A DNA stretch of 64,000 bases from Streptomyces fumigatiscleroticus (GTDB lineage: Bacteria; Actinomycetota; Actinomycetes; Streptomycetales; Streptomycetaceae): contig NZ_BMQF01000019.1 of NCBI RefSeq assembly GCF_014647975.1, forward strand, positions 1 through 64,000, in the 5' to 3' direction. This document shows positions 35,948 through 45,164 of the stretch, in pieces. Within the stretch, counting starts at the first letter, position 1; every line of letters begins with the position of its first letter. The notes beneath the pieces are model-generated. The model saw only the letters and a list, made by a program, of their open reading frames with translations. It did no database searches and had not been told where the DNA came from. The translations under genes were made by a program, and so were the position numbers.

Positions 35948-36499
35948 TCAGCCCGCCGCGAGCCGGAACGCCATCTGCCCGAACCCGACCTCGTCGCCCT
36001 CGCGGACCACGGCGGCGCCGACGACCCGCCGTCCGTTCACCGTGGTGCCGTTGGTCGAGCCGAGGTCCCTCAGCACCCACATGCCGCCCTGCCGGCTGAG
36101 TTCGGCGTGCACCCGGGAGACCGTCTCGTGGCTCAGCCGCAGCCCGTTGGCGGGATCACGGCCTATGCGCAGCGCGTGGCCCGTGCCCGGATGGGGCAGC
36201 AGCAGCTTGGGCAGCCGCCCGGCCCGCCAGGCCCTGCGCAGCCGTCCGGTGAACCCGGAGACGGCCTCGACGCTGCCGAAGACCAGGCGCGACACCCGCC
36301 CCTCCGCGCGCAGGTCGGCGGTGAGCACCGCGAGTTCGTCGGGGCGGCGGGCGGCGAGCGCCAGCTCCATGCGGCGGATGAACGTGTCGTGCGACAGACG
36401 GCCCATGGCGACACCGTCCCGCAGTACCCTCAGCGCCTGGTCGCGCTCCGCGTCGGAGAGCCGCGCGGGGTACGTGTGGAACTCGAAGGACGACGTCAC
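35948..36499 (-). CDS. DUF1707 and FHA domain protein
   Basis: 183-aa protein. The N-terminal DUF1707 SHOCT-like segment (LSDAERDQALRVLRDGVAMGRLSHDTFIRRMELAL, residues about 14-50) is followed by a C-terminal FHA domain with the phosphothreonine-binding signature LRIGRD...LSHETVSRVHAEL...LRDLGSTNGTTVNG. It should bind phosphothreonine peptides made by Ser/Thr kinases and link to the membrane or cell-envelope machinery via DUF1707. It is divergent from treZ with a 173-bp gap that contains one copy of the CACGCGCGCGTG palindrome. Confidence 0.87.
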   Translation of the reverse strand: MTSSFEFHTYPARLSDAERDQALRVLRDGVAMGRLSHDTFIRRMELALAARRPDELAVLTADLRAEGRVSRLVFGSVEAVSGFTGRLRRAWRAGRLPKLLLPHPGTGHALRIGRDPANGLRLSHETVSRVHAELSRQGGMWVLRDLGSTNGTTVNGRRVVGAAVVREGDEVGFGQMAFRLAAG

Positions 36500-36672
36500 G
36501 CTGGTGATTGTCGGTCAGTGGGGCCCGGGTGTCCAGAAAACGGGAGAACGGCCGGCACGCGCGCGTGCGTGACGACACCCCGCCACGAGAGGGAAGTCAT
36601 GGACGCGGACCGGCCCGTATGCAGCACCATGGACGGGCTACGTCACGGTGAGCAGACGAAGGGGAACCGTCC

Positions 36673-38418
36673 GTGCAGTTCGAGGTGTGGGCACCACAGG
36701 CCGGCCGTGTGACGCTCCAGTGCGACGGCGTCACGCGCGCGTTGGAGCGTGATCCCGAGCGGTCGGGATGGTGGCGGGGAGAGGCGGAGGCGGAGGACGG
36801 CTCGCGGTACGGCTTCGCGCTGGACGACGGGCCGGTGCTGCCCGACCCGCGCTCGCGCCGGCAGCCGGACGGACCGGACGGCCTGAGCGCGGTCGTCGAC
36901 CACGGGCGGTACACCTGGCGCACCGAGTGGGCCGGCCGCCCGCTGCCCGGCGCGGTCCTGTACGAGCTGCACGTGGGCACGTACACGCGCGAGGGCACCC
37001 TCGACGCGGCCGCCGAGCGTCTCGGGCACCTGGTGGAACTGGGCGTCAGCCACGTCGAGCTGATGCCGCTGTGCCCCTTCCCCGGCCGGCACGGCTGGGG
37101 GTACGAGGGTGTCTCGCTGTGGGCGGTGCACGAGCCGTACGGGGGCCCCGAGGCGCTGAAACGGTTCGTCGACCGGGCCCACGAACTCGGCCTGGGCGTG
37201 GTCCTGGACGTCGTGCACAACCACCTGGGCCCGTCCGGCAACTATCTGCCGCTGTTCGGCCCGTACTTCACGGACACCCACCACACCCCCTGGGGCTCCG
37301 CCGTCAACCTGGACGCGCCCGGTTCGGACGAGGTGCGCGCCTTCCTGCTGGGCAGCGCACTGGCGTGGCTGCGCGACTACCGGCTGGACGGGCTGCGCCT
37401 GGACGCGGTGCACGCGCTGGCCGACACGCGCGCGTGCCACTTCCTGGAGGAGCTGTCGACGGCCGTGGACGCCCTCGCCGCCGAGACGGGCCGTCCGCTG
37501 TTCCTGGTCGCCGAGTCCGACCTGAACGACCCGCGGCTCATCACCCCCCGCGACCGGGGCGGCCTGGGCCTGCACGCGCAGTGGAACGACGACTTCCACC
37601 ACGCCCTGCACACCGCGCTGACCGGGGAGTCGCAGGGCTACTACGCCGACTTCGCCGACGCCGGTCTGGGCGCCGTCGCCAAGACGCTCACCGGCGGCTA
37701 CTTCCACGACGGCACGTACTCCAGCTTCCGGGGCCGCCGCCACGGGCGTCCCCTGGACCGCACCCGCGTGGCCGGGCACCGTCTCCTCGGCTACGGGCAG
37801 ACCCACGACCAGGTCGGCAACCGGGCGCAGGGCGACCGGCTGTCGGCCCTGCTCTCCCCGGGGCTGCTGGCCTGTGCGGCGACGCTGGTGCTGACCGCCC
37901 CGTTCACGCCGATGCTGTTCATGGGCGAGGAGTGGGCGGCGGGCACGCCCTGGCAGTTCTTCACCGACCACACCGATCCCGAGCTCGCCGAGGCGGTACG
38001 GCGCGGCAGGCGGCGGGAGTTCGCCGCGCACGGCTGGGCCGAGGAGGACGTGCCCGACCCGCAGGACCCGGCGACCCGTGACCGCTCCTGCCTGGACTGG
38101 TCGGAGCCGGAGCGCGATCCCCACGCGCGCGTGCTGGCCTGGTACCGCCGGCTGATCGCACTGCGGCGCGAGCATCCGGACCTCACCGATCCCGACCTGG
38201 CCGACACCAGGGTGGCCCTGGACGAGCGGGAACGCTGGCTCGCCTTCCGGCGCGGGGACGTCCGCGTCGCCGTCAACCTCGGCGGCGCACCGGCCGCGAT
38301 CCCCCTGGGCACCCGCCGCGCGCGCGTGCTGGCCGCGTGGGAGCCGGTCACGCCCCCGGGCACGGACGGAGTGCTGCACGTGCCGGCGGAGTCGGGCGTG
38401 GTGCTGCTCCAGGAATGA
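36673..38418 (+). CDS. treZ: Malto-oligosyltrehalose trehalohydrolase TreZ
   Basis: 581-aa GH13_10 enzyme releasing trehalose from maltooligosyl trehalose. An N-terminal beta domain (MQFEVWAPQAGRVTL) precedes the barrel with nucleophile Asp in DGLRLDAVHA (about residue 243), acid Glu in LVAESDLNDPR (about 280) and the third Asp in GQTHDQVGNR. GTG start at 36673 with GAAGGGG upstream. The last step of the TreXYZ route, separated from treY by 5.7 kb of mostly opposite-strand genes, so it has its own promoter. Confidence 0.95.
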   Translation: MQFEVWAPQAGRVTLQCDGVTRALERDPERSGWWRGEAEAEDGSRYGFALDDGPVLPDPRSRRQPDGPDGLSAVVDHGRYTWRTEWAGRPLPGAVLYELHVGTYTREGTLDAAAERLGHLVELGVSHVELMPLCPFPGRHGWGYEGVSLWAVHEPYGGPEALKRFVDRAHELGLGVVLDVVHNHLGPSGNYLPLFGPYFTDTHHTPWGSAVNLDAPGSDEVRAFLLGSALAWLRDYRLDGLRLDAVHALADTRACHFLEELSTAVDALAAETGRPLFLVAESDLNDPRLITPRDRGGLGLHAQWNDDFHHALHTALTGESQGYYADFADAGLGAVAKTLTGGYFHDGTYSSFRGRRHGRPLDRTRVAGHRLLGYGQTHDQVGNRAQGDRLSALLSPGLLACAATLVLTAPFTPMLFMGEEWAAGTPWQFFTDHTDPELAEAVRRGRRREFAAHGWAEEDVPDPQDPATRDRSCLDWSEPERDPHARVLAWYRRLIALRREHPDLTDPDLADTRVALDERERWLAFRRGDVRVAVNLGGAPAAIPLGTRRARVLAAWEPVTPPGTDGVLHVPAESGVVLLQE

Positions 38419-38466
38419 CAGCGGCGCGCGGGGGCGGACACGGCACCGGGCGTGCGGGGCGGCGCC

Positions 38467-39417
38467 TCAGAGGGCGTCGTCCCCGTCCTCGCGCAGCTCC
38501 GTCACGCGCTCCAGGAGGATCGCCTCCCAGGCGCGGCGGAGCCGGCTCCTCAGCGGGGGCAGGTCGCCGTCCGTCCGGCCCGCGAGGGCGTCGGCGAGGT
38601 GGACGAGGCCGTCGCAGCGGGCGAGCCACAGGCCGCGCAGACAGGGGCGGGCGCCATAGCCGGCCAGGGTGGCCGCGCGGACGGCGGCGGGCGAGCCGAC
38701 GGCGAGCGCGAGCCCGGCGATGTCCTCGGCCGGGTCACCGACGACCGCCCCGGACCAGCCGAGGACGCCGCGCACCCGGCCGTCGGCGCCGATCACGAGA
38801 TGGTCGCAGGCCAGGGCGTGGTGGACGAGGACCGCCGTACCGGCCTTGGCGGCCAGCTGCGCCGTGGCCGGCGGTGTGAGCTGGGCCAGACGGGCGGGGT
38901 CGAACTCGTCGGACTCGCCGGCCTCGGCCAGGCGGCGCGCGGCGCGTCCGGCGGCCCGGCGCAGCGCCTCAAGGGAGCGCGGGGCGGCACGCGGCACGCC
39001 GAGGGCCTCGGCCTCCCGGACCGGCACCTCGCGCAGGCCCGTGAGCAGCCCCGCGAGGTCGGCCTCGCCGACGGCGGACACGTCGTGCCGGTCCGCCGAG
39101 CCGCCGGGCACCCTGGTGTCCAGCGTGTAGGTCAGGCCCGGCGCCCACTCTCCGTGCGCCACACCGACCGGCACCGTGACCGGGACGTGCGGCCGGACCA
39201 GCTCCCGCAGGCGCAGCTCGCGGCGCCGGGCCACGGCGGCCCGGTGGTCGGGGGCGAGGCGCAGCACATAGCGGGTGCCCACCCACCACGTGGTGGACGC
39301 GGCGCCCTCGGCGACGGGCCGGACGTCGGGCCCGGCGGAGCCGTCCGGAGCCTCCTCGAGCAGGGAACGGACCAGTCGGCGGACGGTGTCCGCGGTGGGT
39401 GTCGGTGCCTGGGTCAT
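38467..39417 (-). CDS. APH-fold protein lacking catalytic residues (pseudokinase)
   Basis: 316-aa protein of the aminoglycoside-phosphotransferase fold. The domain is recognisable (TTWWVGTRYVLRLAPDH in the nucleotide lobe; WLARCDGLVHLADAL at the C-terminus), but the catalytic loop reads LVHHALACDHLVIG where active relatives have His-x-Asp, and the metal motif reads VLGWSGAVVGDP where the family has I-D-W-S-D-A. The Asp residues are thus gone. It lies 56 bp downstream of the M24 peptidase gene on the same strand. Likely a binding or regulatory protein. Confidence 0.75.
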   Translation of the reverse strand: MTQAPTPTADTVRRLVRSLLEEAPDGSAGPDVRPVAEGAASTTWWVGTRYVLRLAPDHRAAVARRRELRLRELVRPHVPVTVPVGVAHGEWAPGLTYTLDTRVPGGSADRHDVSAVGEADLAGLLTGLREVPVREAEALGVPRAAPRSLEALRRAAGRAARRLAEAGESDEFDPARLAQLTPPATAQLAAKAGTAVLVHHALACDHLVIGADGRVRGVLGWSGAVVGDPAEDIAGLALAVGSPAAVRAATLAGYGARPCLRGLWLARCDGLVHLADALAGRTDGDLPPLRSRLRRAWEAILLERVTELREDGDDAL

Positions 39418-39472
39418 GGTCGCGCCGTTGTCGTTCGGGGCCGTGGCGGGCGGGGAGGGTTCCTGGTACCGC

Positions 39473-40600
39473 TCAGTCCACCAGGACCAACTCCCGGGTC
39501 GTGTCGTTCAGGCGGCGGCCGCCGTCCTCGGTGACCGTCACGATGTCCTCGATGCGTACCCCGAAACGGCCGGGCAGATAGATGCCGGGCTCGACGGAGA
39601 AACACATTCCGGGCACGAGGGGCTGCCGCTCGCCCTCGATCATGTACGGCGGCTCGTGCGTGGTGACGCCGATGCCGTGCCCGGTGCGGTGGACGAAGCG
39701 GGCGCCGTACCCCGCCTCGGCGATCACCGCGCGGGCGGCCCGGTCGACCTCCTGACAGGCGGCACCGGGCCGTACCGCCCTGAAACCCGCCTCCTGGGCC
39801 TCGCGCACGATCTCGTGCACCCGGCGTTCCTCGGGGCCGGGCTCGCCGACGTGGACCGTGCGGGAGGTGTCGGAGCCGTAGCCGTCCTTCAGGCCGCCGA
39901 AGTCGAGGACGACCATGTCGCCGCCCCGGATGACGCGGTCGCCGGCCTCGTGGTGGGGGTCGGCCCCGTTGGGCCCGGAGGCGACGATGGTGAAGTCGAC
40001 CTGGGAGTGCCCGGACCCCCGCAGCAGATCGGCGAGGTCGGCGGCGACGTCGGACTCCCGGCGCCCGCCGAAGGGCAGCTTCCGGATCTCCTCGAAGGCC
40101 GCGTCGGCGGCGGCGCCCGCGGCGGCCAGCAGCTCCAGCTCGGCGGCGTCCTTGACGGCGCGCAGCATGGGCAGGGCCTCGGTGAGGGAGGCGTAGGAGG
40201 TGCCGGGCAGCGCCTTCTGCACGCCCAGCAGATGCATGGCCCAGGCGTTGTCGCTGACGCCGAACCGTCCACAGGCGTCGAGGAGGGCCGAGGCGACGGC
40301 GTAGGGATCCGTTCCGTCGGTCCAGTCGCGCAGGGTCAGGGCGGGCGCGCCGGCGGCCTTCTCGGCGTCCGGGGCCTCCAGGGTGGGGACGACGAGCACG
40401 GGGTCGCGGCCCGGGACGAGGACCAGCAGGGTGAGCCGTTCGGTGACCGCGGGCGGTGCGTAGCCGGTGAGCCACACCAGGTCGGGGCCCGGTGCCACCA
40501 GCAGCCCGGCCAGCCCGGCGTCGGCGGCGGCCCGCGCGGCGCGTTCCATACGGGCGCGGTAGTCGTCGGCGGTGAAGGGCGCGGGCGTGCTGCCGGTCAT
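39473..40600 (-). CDS. M24-family aminopeptidase P / Xaa-Pro dipeptidase
   Basis: 375-aa cytoplasmic metallopeptidase. The creatinase N-terminal domain is followed by the pita-bread catalytic domain; dimetal ligands are visible as Asp in VVLDFGG and DTSRT, His in HRTGHGIG, and Glu in FSVEPGIYLPG and RIEDIVTV. Cleaves Xaa-Pro bonds in short peptides. It precedes the pseudokinase gene and may be cotranscribed. Confidence 0.9.
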   Translation of the reverse strand: MTGSTPAPFTADDYRARMERAARAAADAGLAGLLVAPGPDLVWLTGYAPPAVTERLTLLVLVPGRDPVLVVPTLEAPDAEKAAGAPALTLRDWTDGTDPYAVASALLDACGRFGVSDNAWAMHLLGVQKALPGTSYASLTEALPMLRAVKDAAELELLAAAGAAADAAFEEIRKLPFGGRRESDVAADLADLLRGSGHSQVDFTIVASGPNGADPHHEAGDRVIRGGDMVVLDFGGLKDGYGSDTSRTVHVGEPGPEERRVHEIVREAQEAGFRAVRPGAACQEVDRAARAVIAEAGYGARFVHRTGHGIGVTTHEPPYMIEGERQPLVPGMCFSVEPGIYLPGRFGVRIEDIVTVTEDGGRRLNDTTRELVLVD

Positions 40601-40737
40601 CCGGTCCTCCCAGGGCGGCTGAAGGGATTACGGGCAGCATCCTGCCCGTCCGGAGAGGGCGGCGCGAGCGGGTCGGGCAGGGCTCGCTCACGAGCAGCCG
40701 TTTCCGGACGGTCGCGTGCCGGTCGGCCGACGCACGG

Positions 40738-41313
40738 TCACGTGACCACACCCGGTACGGCCGGCAACTGCTGGTAGCCGCCGCTTCGGTGGCGCACGGT
40801 CAGGGTGACTCCGGCACCGGACCGGGCGCGCGCAAGGGCTCGGACCAGGTCCGCGGCGGAGTCGACGCGGGCCCTGCCGAGGGCGAGGATCACATCGCCC
40901 CGGACCAGGCCCGCCGCGTATCCCGGGCCGGGCACGTGGACGCCGACGACCAGGGCGCCCGGCTTCCCGGTGTCCATGACCTCCACGCCGAGGGACGCGG
41001 TGGCGGGCGCCGGTGCCGCGGCGGCCGGCAGGACGCCGGGGCGCGCCGGGGCGGACGGCGCGCCCGGTGCCGCCCCCGGCCGGTCCGTCCGCCGCTGCGG
41101 CCCGGTGAGGGTGCCGGTGCCGATCACCGTGGCACCGACCGTGCCGATGCCGACGCCCGCCAGGACCAGGACGGTGCCGACGAGCAGGCTGAACAGCGTG
41201 GTGATGAGCCGCCGGCCGCGCCGGCGCGCGGCGTGCGGGCGCCGGGCGGCGGGCCGGACGCCGTCCGGCTTCCGGCCGGGCATCGGCTTGGGACGCAACG
41301 CGGTCTGTTCCAT
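40738..41313 (-). CDS. Membrane-anchored PDZ-domain protein
   Basis: 191-aa protein. A basic N-terminus (KPMPGRKPDGVRPAARRPHAARRRGRR) precedes one TM helix (LITTLFSLLVGTVLVLAGVGIG), a Pro/Ala linker, and a C-terminal PDZ domain (ASLGVEVMDTGKPGALVVGVHVPGPGYAAGLVRGDVILALGRARVDSAADL). It looks like an HtrA/DegS protein without the protease domain. Peptide binding at the outer membrane face is inferred. Monocistronic. Confidence 0.82.
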   Translation of the reverse strand: MEQTALRPKPMPGRKPDGVRPAARRPHAARRRGRRLITTLFSLLVGTVLVLAGVGIGTVGATVIGTGTLTGPQRRTDRPGAAPGAPSAPARPGVLPAAAAPAPATASLGVEVMDTGKPGALVVGVHVPGPGYAAGLVRGDVILALGRARVDSAADLVRALARARSGAGVTLTVRHRSGGYQQLPAVPGVVT

Positions 41314-41417
41314 GGATCGCCTCCGGCAGGTGCCCTACCCGCACCGCCGGGTGCCGACGTGCCACGAAAGGATGAGACTGACCCGCGGCCGGGGAAGGAA
41401 GGCACGGCGCGCCGGGC

Positions 41418-42284
41418 TCAGCCCCCGCCGGCCAGGACGTCCGCCAGCGTCGCCGCCACCGTGCCGGGCGGGCCGAGGCGCACCAGTTCCGTGCGGTGCA
41501 CGACCCGGGGTCCGGTCACCGGGACGGCGGCCGTGCCGGGCACGCCCGCGGCGGCCGAGCGGGGCAGCAGGGTCAGTCCGTGACCCGCCGCGGCCAGCGC
41601 GGTCAGGACCCGTACGTCGGTGCCGTCGTACCGCAGCGCCGGCCGGAAGCCGCGGCCCCCGTTCGCCTCTCTGAGCCGGTCCAGCGGGAGTCCCGTGTCG
41701 GGGGCGTCCAGCCAGCGCGCGTCGGCCAGGTCGCCCAGGCGCAGCCCGCGGCGCCGCGCCAGCGGATGCGTGTCGGGCATCAGGACGTGGACGGGCTCCT
41801 CGCCGACGCCGAGCGTGGTCAGCGGCGCCACGTCCGGCAGCCGCAGCGGGTCGCTGGGCGCGGCCGGACCGTCGACGAGGCCCAGGTCGGCCGTGCCGAC
41901 GGCGACGGCCGCGGGAACCTCGTCGCGGGGCAGCACCCGCAGCGTCACGCCCGTGGCCGGCAGGGCGGCGACGACCCGGGGCGTGAGCGCGACCGGCGAG
42001 GCCGCCAGCGTCAGCCCCTGTGCGGGCTCGGCCGCCATGCGCAGGACGTCCGCGCGGGCCGCCTCCAGACGCAGCAGGAGCGGGCCCGCGTGCTCCAGGA
42101 GCCGCTCGCCGGCGGGCGTGGGCCCGACGGGGCGGCGGATCAGCAGCGGTGCGCCCAGTTCCCGTTCGAGCGCCGCGACGTGCTGGGAGACCGCCGACTG
42201 GGTGTAGCCCAGTTCGCGGGCCGCGGCCGAGAAGGAGGCGAGGCGGGCGACGGTGACGTAGGTGCGCAGCAGATGCGGGTCCAT
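41418..42284 (-). CDS. LysR-family transcriptional regulator
   Basis: 288-aa LTTR starting MDPHLLRTYVTVARLASFSAAARELGYTQSAVSQHVAALE, a canonical winged HTH, followed by the effector domain. It is divergent, with an 87-bp gap, from the GATase-like gene at 42372, which is its most probable target. Effector unknown. Confidence 0.85.
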   Translation of the reverse strand: MDPHLLRTYVTVARLASFSAAARELGYTQSAVSQHVAALERELGAPLLIRRPVGPTPAGERLLEHAGPLLLRLEAARADVLRMAAEPAQGLTLAASPVALTPRVVAALPATGVTLRVLPRDEVPAAVAVGTADLGLVDGPAAPSDPLRLPDVAPLTTLGVGEEPVHVLMPDTHPLARRRGLRLGDLADARWLDAPDTGLPLDRLREANGGRGFRPALRYDGTDVRVLTALAAAGHGLTLLPRSAAAGVPGTAAVPVTGPRVVHRTELVRLGPPGTVAATLADVLAGGG

Positions 42285-42371
42285 GGGACCAGCATTCCAT
42301 CAGCGTTGCTTATCGGAAGTGCAGGGATCATCGTTGGACGTGAACACCGGGCGGCGCCCAGGATGGGGGGC

Positions 42372-43106
42372 ATGACAGACACCACAGCCCGTACCGCCCG
42401 GATCGCCCTGGTCGGCGACCGCTCCCCCGACGTCGTCTCGCACACCCGGATCCCGCTCCTGCTCCAGGCCCTCGCCACACGCGACCGGCTCGTCCTGGAC
42501 GCCTACTGGATCCCGACCGAGGAGGCCGGCGAGGAGGACGCGGTGCGCGGCTTCGACGCCGTGTGGGTGCTGCCCGGCAGCCCGTACCGCAGCGAGGCGG
42601 GCGTGCTGGCGGCGATCCGCACCGCGCGCGAGGCGGGCATTCCCTTCCTCGGCACGTGCGGCGGGTTCCAGCACGCGCTGCTGGAGTTCGCCCGTGACGT
42701 GTGCGGGCTGACGCAGGTGGCGCACGCCGAGAACGACCCGGGCGCCGACGACCTCCTCATCGAACCGCTGTCCTGCTCCCTGGTGGGTCACGAGGGCGTG
42801 GTCCTGCTGGAGCCGGGCTCGCTCGCCCAGTCCGTGATCGGCCGGGAGCGGTCGGCCGAGCGCTACCACTGCGCCTACGGCCCCACCCGTCATCTCGACA
42901 CCCTGCGCGCGCACGGTCTGCGCTTCACCGGACACGACGAGCAGGGGCAGGTACGGGTCGCCGAACTGCCCGGCCATCCCTTCTTCCTGGCCTCGCTGTT
43001 CCAGCCGGAGCTGGCCGGCGACGGCTCGCGCCCGCACCCGATGGTCCGGGCGCTGGCGCGAGCCGCGGTCGAGCACGCGGCACGGACGCCGGCTCAGCCC
43101 GTGTGA
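42372..43106 (+). CDS. CTP synthase C-terminal region-related (GATase-like) protein
   Basis: 244-aa class I glutamine-amidotransferase fold. The nucleophile Cys is present in LGTCGGFQHALLEF (about residue 99). The position of the catalytic His-x-Glu is LFQPEL, so His is replaced by Gln, as in the stand-alone family named after the CTP synthase C-terminus. Canonical glutaminase activity is therefore doubtful. Start ATG 42372 with GGATGGGGGGC upstream. Probably under the divergent LysR. Its last 13 nt overlap the convergent multicopper oxidase gene. Confidence 0.8.
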   Translation: MTDTTARTARIALVGDRSPDVVSHTRIPLLLQALATRDRLVLDAYWIPTEEAGEEDAVRGFDAVWVLPGSPYRSEAGVLAAIRTAREAGIPFLGTCGGFQHALLEFARDVCGLTQVAHAENDPGADDLLIEPLSCSLVGHEGVVLLEPGSLAQSVIGRERSAERYHCAYGPTRHLDTLRAHGLRFTGHDEQGQVRVAELPGHPFFLASLFQPELAGDGSRPHPMVRALARAAVEHAARTPAQPV

Positions 43107-45001
43107 TCCCCGTCGTGGCCGTCGTGGCCACCGTGGCCGGCACCGTGGTCGAACTTCTGCACCTCGGCGGGCAGCACGACGAAGGGCCGCATCATGCCCA
43201 TGTCCTCGTGCTCCAGCAGGTGGCAGTGGTACATGAACCGGCCGTAGGCACCGTCGAACCGGCCCATGATGCGCAGCATCTGGCCGCCGGGCACCCGGTA
43301 GGTGTCCTTGGAGCCGAGTTCGTTGGGCGCCAGCGGGAGGGTCGTGCCCGCGTCGTACCGGACCGGGGTGCGGGTGCCGCCCACCGCCGGGTCGAACCCG
43401 GAGACGTCGTAGGCGTCGCGGCCCAGCGCCTGGAAGTCGGCCAGATGGATGTGCATGGGGTGGGTGACCGGCGGGATCCGCGAGAGGTTGAGGAAGCTCC
43501 ACTGCTCGTAGGAGCCTTCGACGACGGTGAAGCCGAGGCCGTCGTTGAACGTCCGCGCGGTGCGCCGGTAGGTCTTCGTCACGCCGTGGGCGTCGGTGAT
43601 CTGGATGATGCCGTCCGCCGGGAGCTGGAGGCCCTCCGGGTTCTCGACCTCGGTCATCTCCCAGGACTCCGGATGCCCGCCGCCGCCCTTGGTGCCGGGC
43701 GGGGTGAGGACGATCAGGCGGTGCTCGTGCCGGATGTCGTGGGTGATGCGGCGGAAGGAGCCGGAGAGCACCTCGGGCAGCTCGAAGGTGTCGGTTTCGC
43801 CGCCGCACCGGACACGGAACTCCATGACCGCCGGGTAGCGCACGTCCCCCTCCGGGTCGGGCACGCCCGGAGGCTGGTTGGGGCCCTTGTCGACCAGGCG
43901 GAGCCTGCGGCCGTCCAGCCCGCGGAAGTCGACGAGCAGGTCGAAGCGCTCGGCCGGGGCGGCGGCCAGCGTCGGCAGCGCCTCGTCGAAGTCGACCGGG
44001 ACGGGGCGCGGCAGCAGCCCGCCGTCGCTGCCGATCTGGTGGACGATGCCCGGCACCGGGTTGCCGTCCTCGTCGATGAGGACGAGGTTGTAGATGCGCG
44101 CGTTGGACGCGTTGACGAGCCGGAAGCGGTACCAGGCGTCGTCCACCTCGGCGTACGGCCAGATGCGGCCGTTGACCGTGGTGTACGGGCCGGTGAACGG
44201 CACGGTGACCGGCTTGTGCGTCTCCGGGTTCTCCGGCACCACGATCACCGTCTTGTGCAGCAGCCGGCCGTTGAGGCGGCCGTCCTCGTCGGTGTCCAGG
44301 TTGCGGTCGGCGATCATCAGCGGGATCTCCCGCTCACCGGCGGGCAGGCGCAGGGCGTCCTCCTCGTCGTCGCGGAGGAGATAGGTGCCGAACAGACCCG
44401 TCATCACGTTCCACCGGGTGATGTTCATGGCGTGGTCGTGGTACCACCACTGCACCGCCTGGTGGTCGTTCGGGTACTCGGAGAGCTGGGCGTCACCGAA
44501 GGCCACGGCGTTGTCGGCCCAGCCGTCGTTGCCGCCGCCCGTCTGCGCGCCGTGCAGATGGGTGACCAGCCAGGCCGGCAGGGCCTCGACGTCCTTGTTC
44601 GGTTCGGCGCCTCCGCGGCCGGGCTCGGTGGTGGCGGGCGGCGTGCCCTGAGGCCGCACGGGCACCTCCACGGCGGTGACCGGGAACTCGCTGCCCTTGG
44701 GGATGCGGTTGGTCCAGGCGATGCGGATGCGCTGTCCGCGCCGGACCTCGATGGTCGGGCCCGGCACCTGCCCGTCGTAGCCCCACATCAGCGTCGGCGG
44801 GAGCTGCGGGTGCAGGCGCACCCAGGTCGGGCGCTGGGCGATCTCCGTCTCGTGCAGCACGTCGCCGGAGGCCGGGCGCAGGACGGGCGGGACGGTCAGC
44901 GGCGCCAGGTACGGCGTCAGTCCGTCCTCCGTGGCGGCTCCCTCACCCCTGCGCGGCTCTTCCGCGACGCCGCCGGTGGGCCTGTCGATGATGTCGGTCA
45001 A
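43094..45001 (-). CDS. Multicopper oxidase (bilirubin oxidase/CotA/EpoA-like)
   Basis: 635-aa three-cupredoxin laccase-like enzyme without a recognisable signal peptide. All copper-ligand motifs are present: HLHG (about residue 151), WYHDHAM (about 187), HPMHIHLADF (about 514) and HCHLLEHEDMGMM (about 597) with the type-1 Cys and axial Met. It matches the CotA/phenoxazinone-synthase-like group. It carries a His/Gly/Asp-rich C-terminus (FDHGAGHGGHDGHDGDH) that may bind copper. I take the TTG at 45001 as start (protein begins (M)TDIIDRPTGG) with GGGGG upstream; earlier starts would run into the divergent gene. Confidence 0.9.
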   Translation of the reverse strand: MTDIIDRPTGGVAEEPRRGEGAATEDGLTPYLAPLTVPPVLRPASGDVLHETEIAQRPTWVRLHPQLPPTLMWGYDGQVPGPTIEVRRGQRIRIAWTNRIPKGSEFPVTAVEVPVRPQGTPPATTEPGRGGAEPNKDVEALPAWLVTHLHGAQTGGGNDGWADNAVAFGDAQLSEYPNDHQAVQWWYHDHAMNITRWNVMTGLFGTYLLRDDEEDALRLPAGEREIPLMIADRNLDTDEDGRLNGRLLHKTVIVVPENPETHKPVTVPFTGPYTTVNGRIWPYAEVDDAWYRFRLVNASNARIYNLVLIDEDGNPVPGIVHQIGSDGGLLPRPVPVDFDEALPTLAAAPAERFDLLVDFRGLDGRRLRLVDKGPNQPPGVPDPEGDVRYPAVMEFRVRCGGETDTFELPEVLSGSFRRITHDIRHEHRLIVLTPPGTKGGGGHPESWEMTEVENPEGLQLPADGIIQITDAHGVTKTYRRTARTFNDGLGFTVVEGSYEQWSFLNLSRIPPVTHPMHIHLADFQALGRDAYDVSGFDPAVGGTRTPVRYDAGTTLPLAPNELGSKDTYRVPGGQMLRIMGRFDGAYGRFMYHCHLLEHEDMGMMRPFVVLPAEVQKFDHGAGHGGHDGHDGDHTG

Positions 45002-45164
45002 GGTCGAACACCCCCGTGTGTTCTGCCGTCTTGTTCCCCTTGCTCCGGAAGACTCCGTACACGGCCCCCGCGTTCCCTGATTGCCCCGGTTCGGCCGAAA
45101 GTTTTCGATACGTGCGCCGGAGGCGGCAACTCCGATGTCGGTGCCGGCTGTTACGTTCGGTGGC

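Larger units (their letters stand above)
28444..38133. repeat. Dispersed palindrome CACGCGCGCGTG, seven copies around the tre genes
   Basis: Exact copies start at 28444, 28781, 30881, 35400, 36556, 37425 and 38122. Three are intergenic (glgX-treY, M14-SSI, FHA-treZ) and four are inside treY or treZ, in two different reading frames. I found none elsewhere in the window by eye. At about 73% GC a 12-mer of this composition is expected far less than once per 10 kb. Confidence 0.7.
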
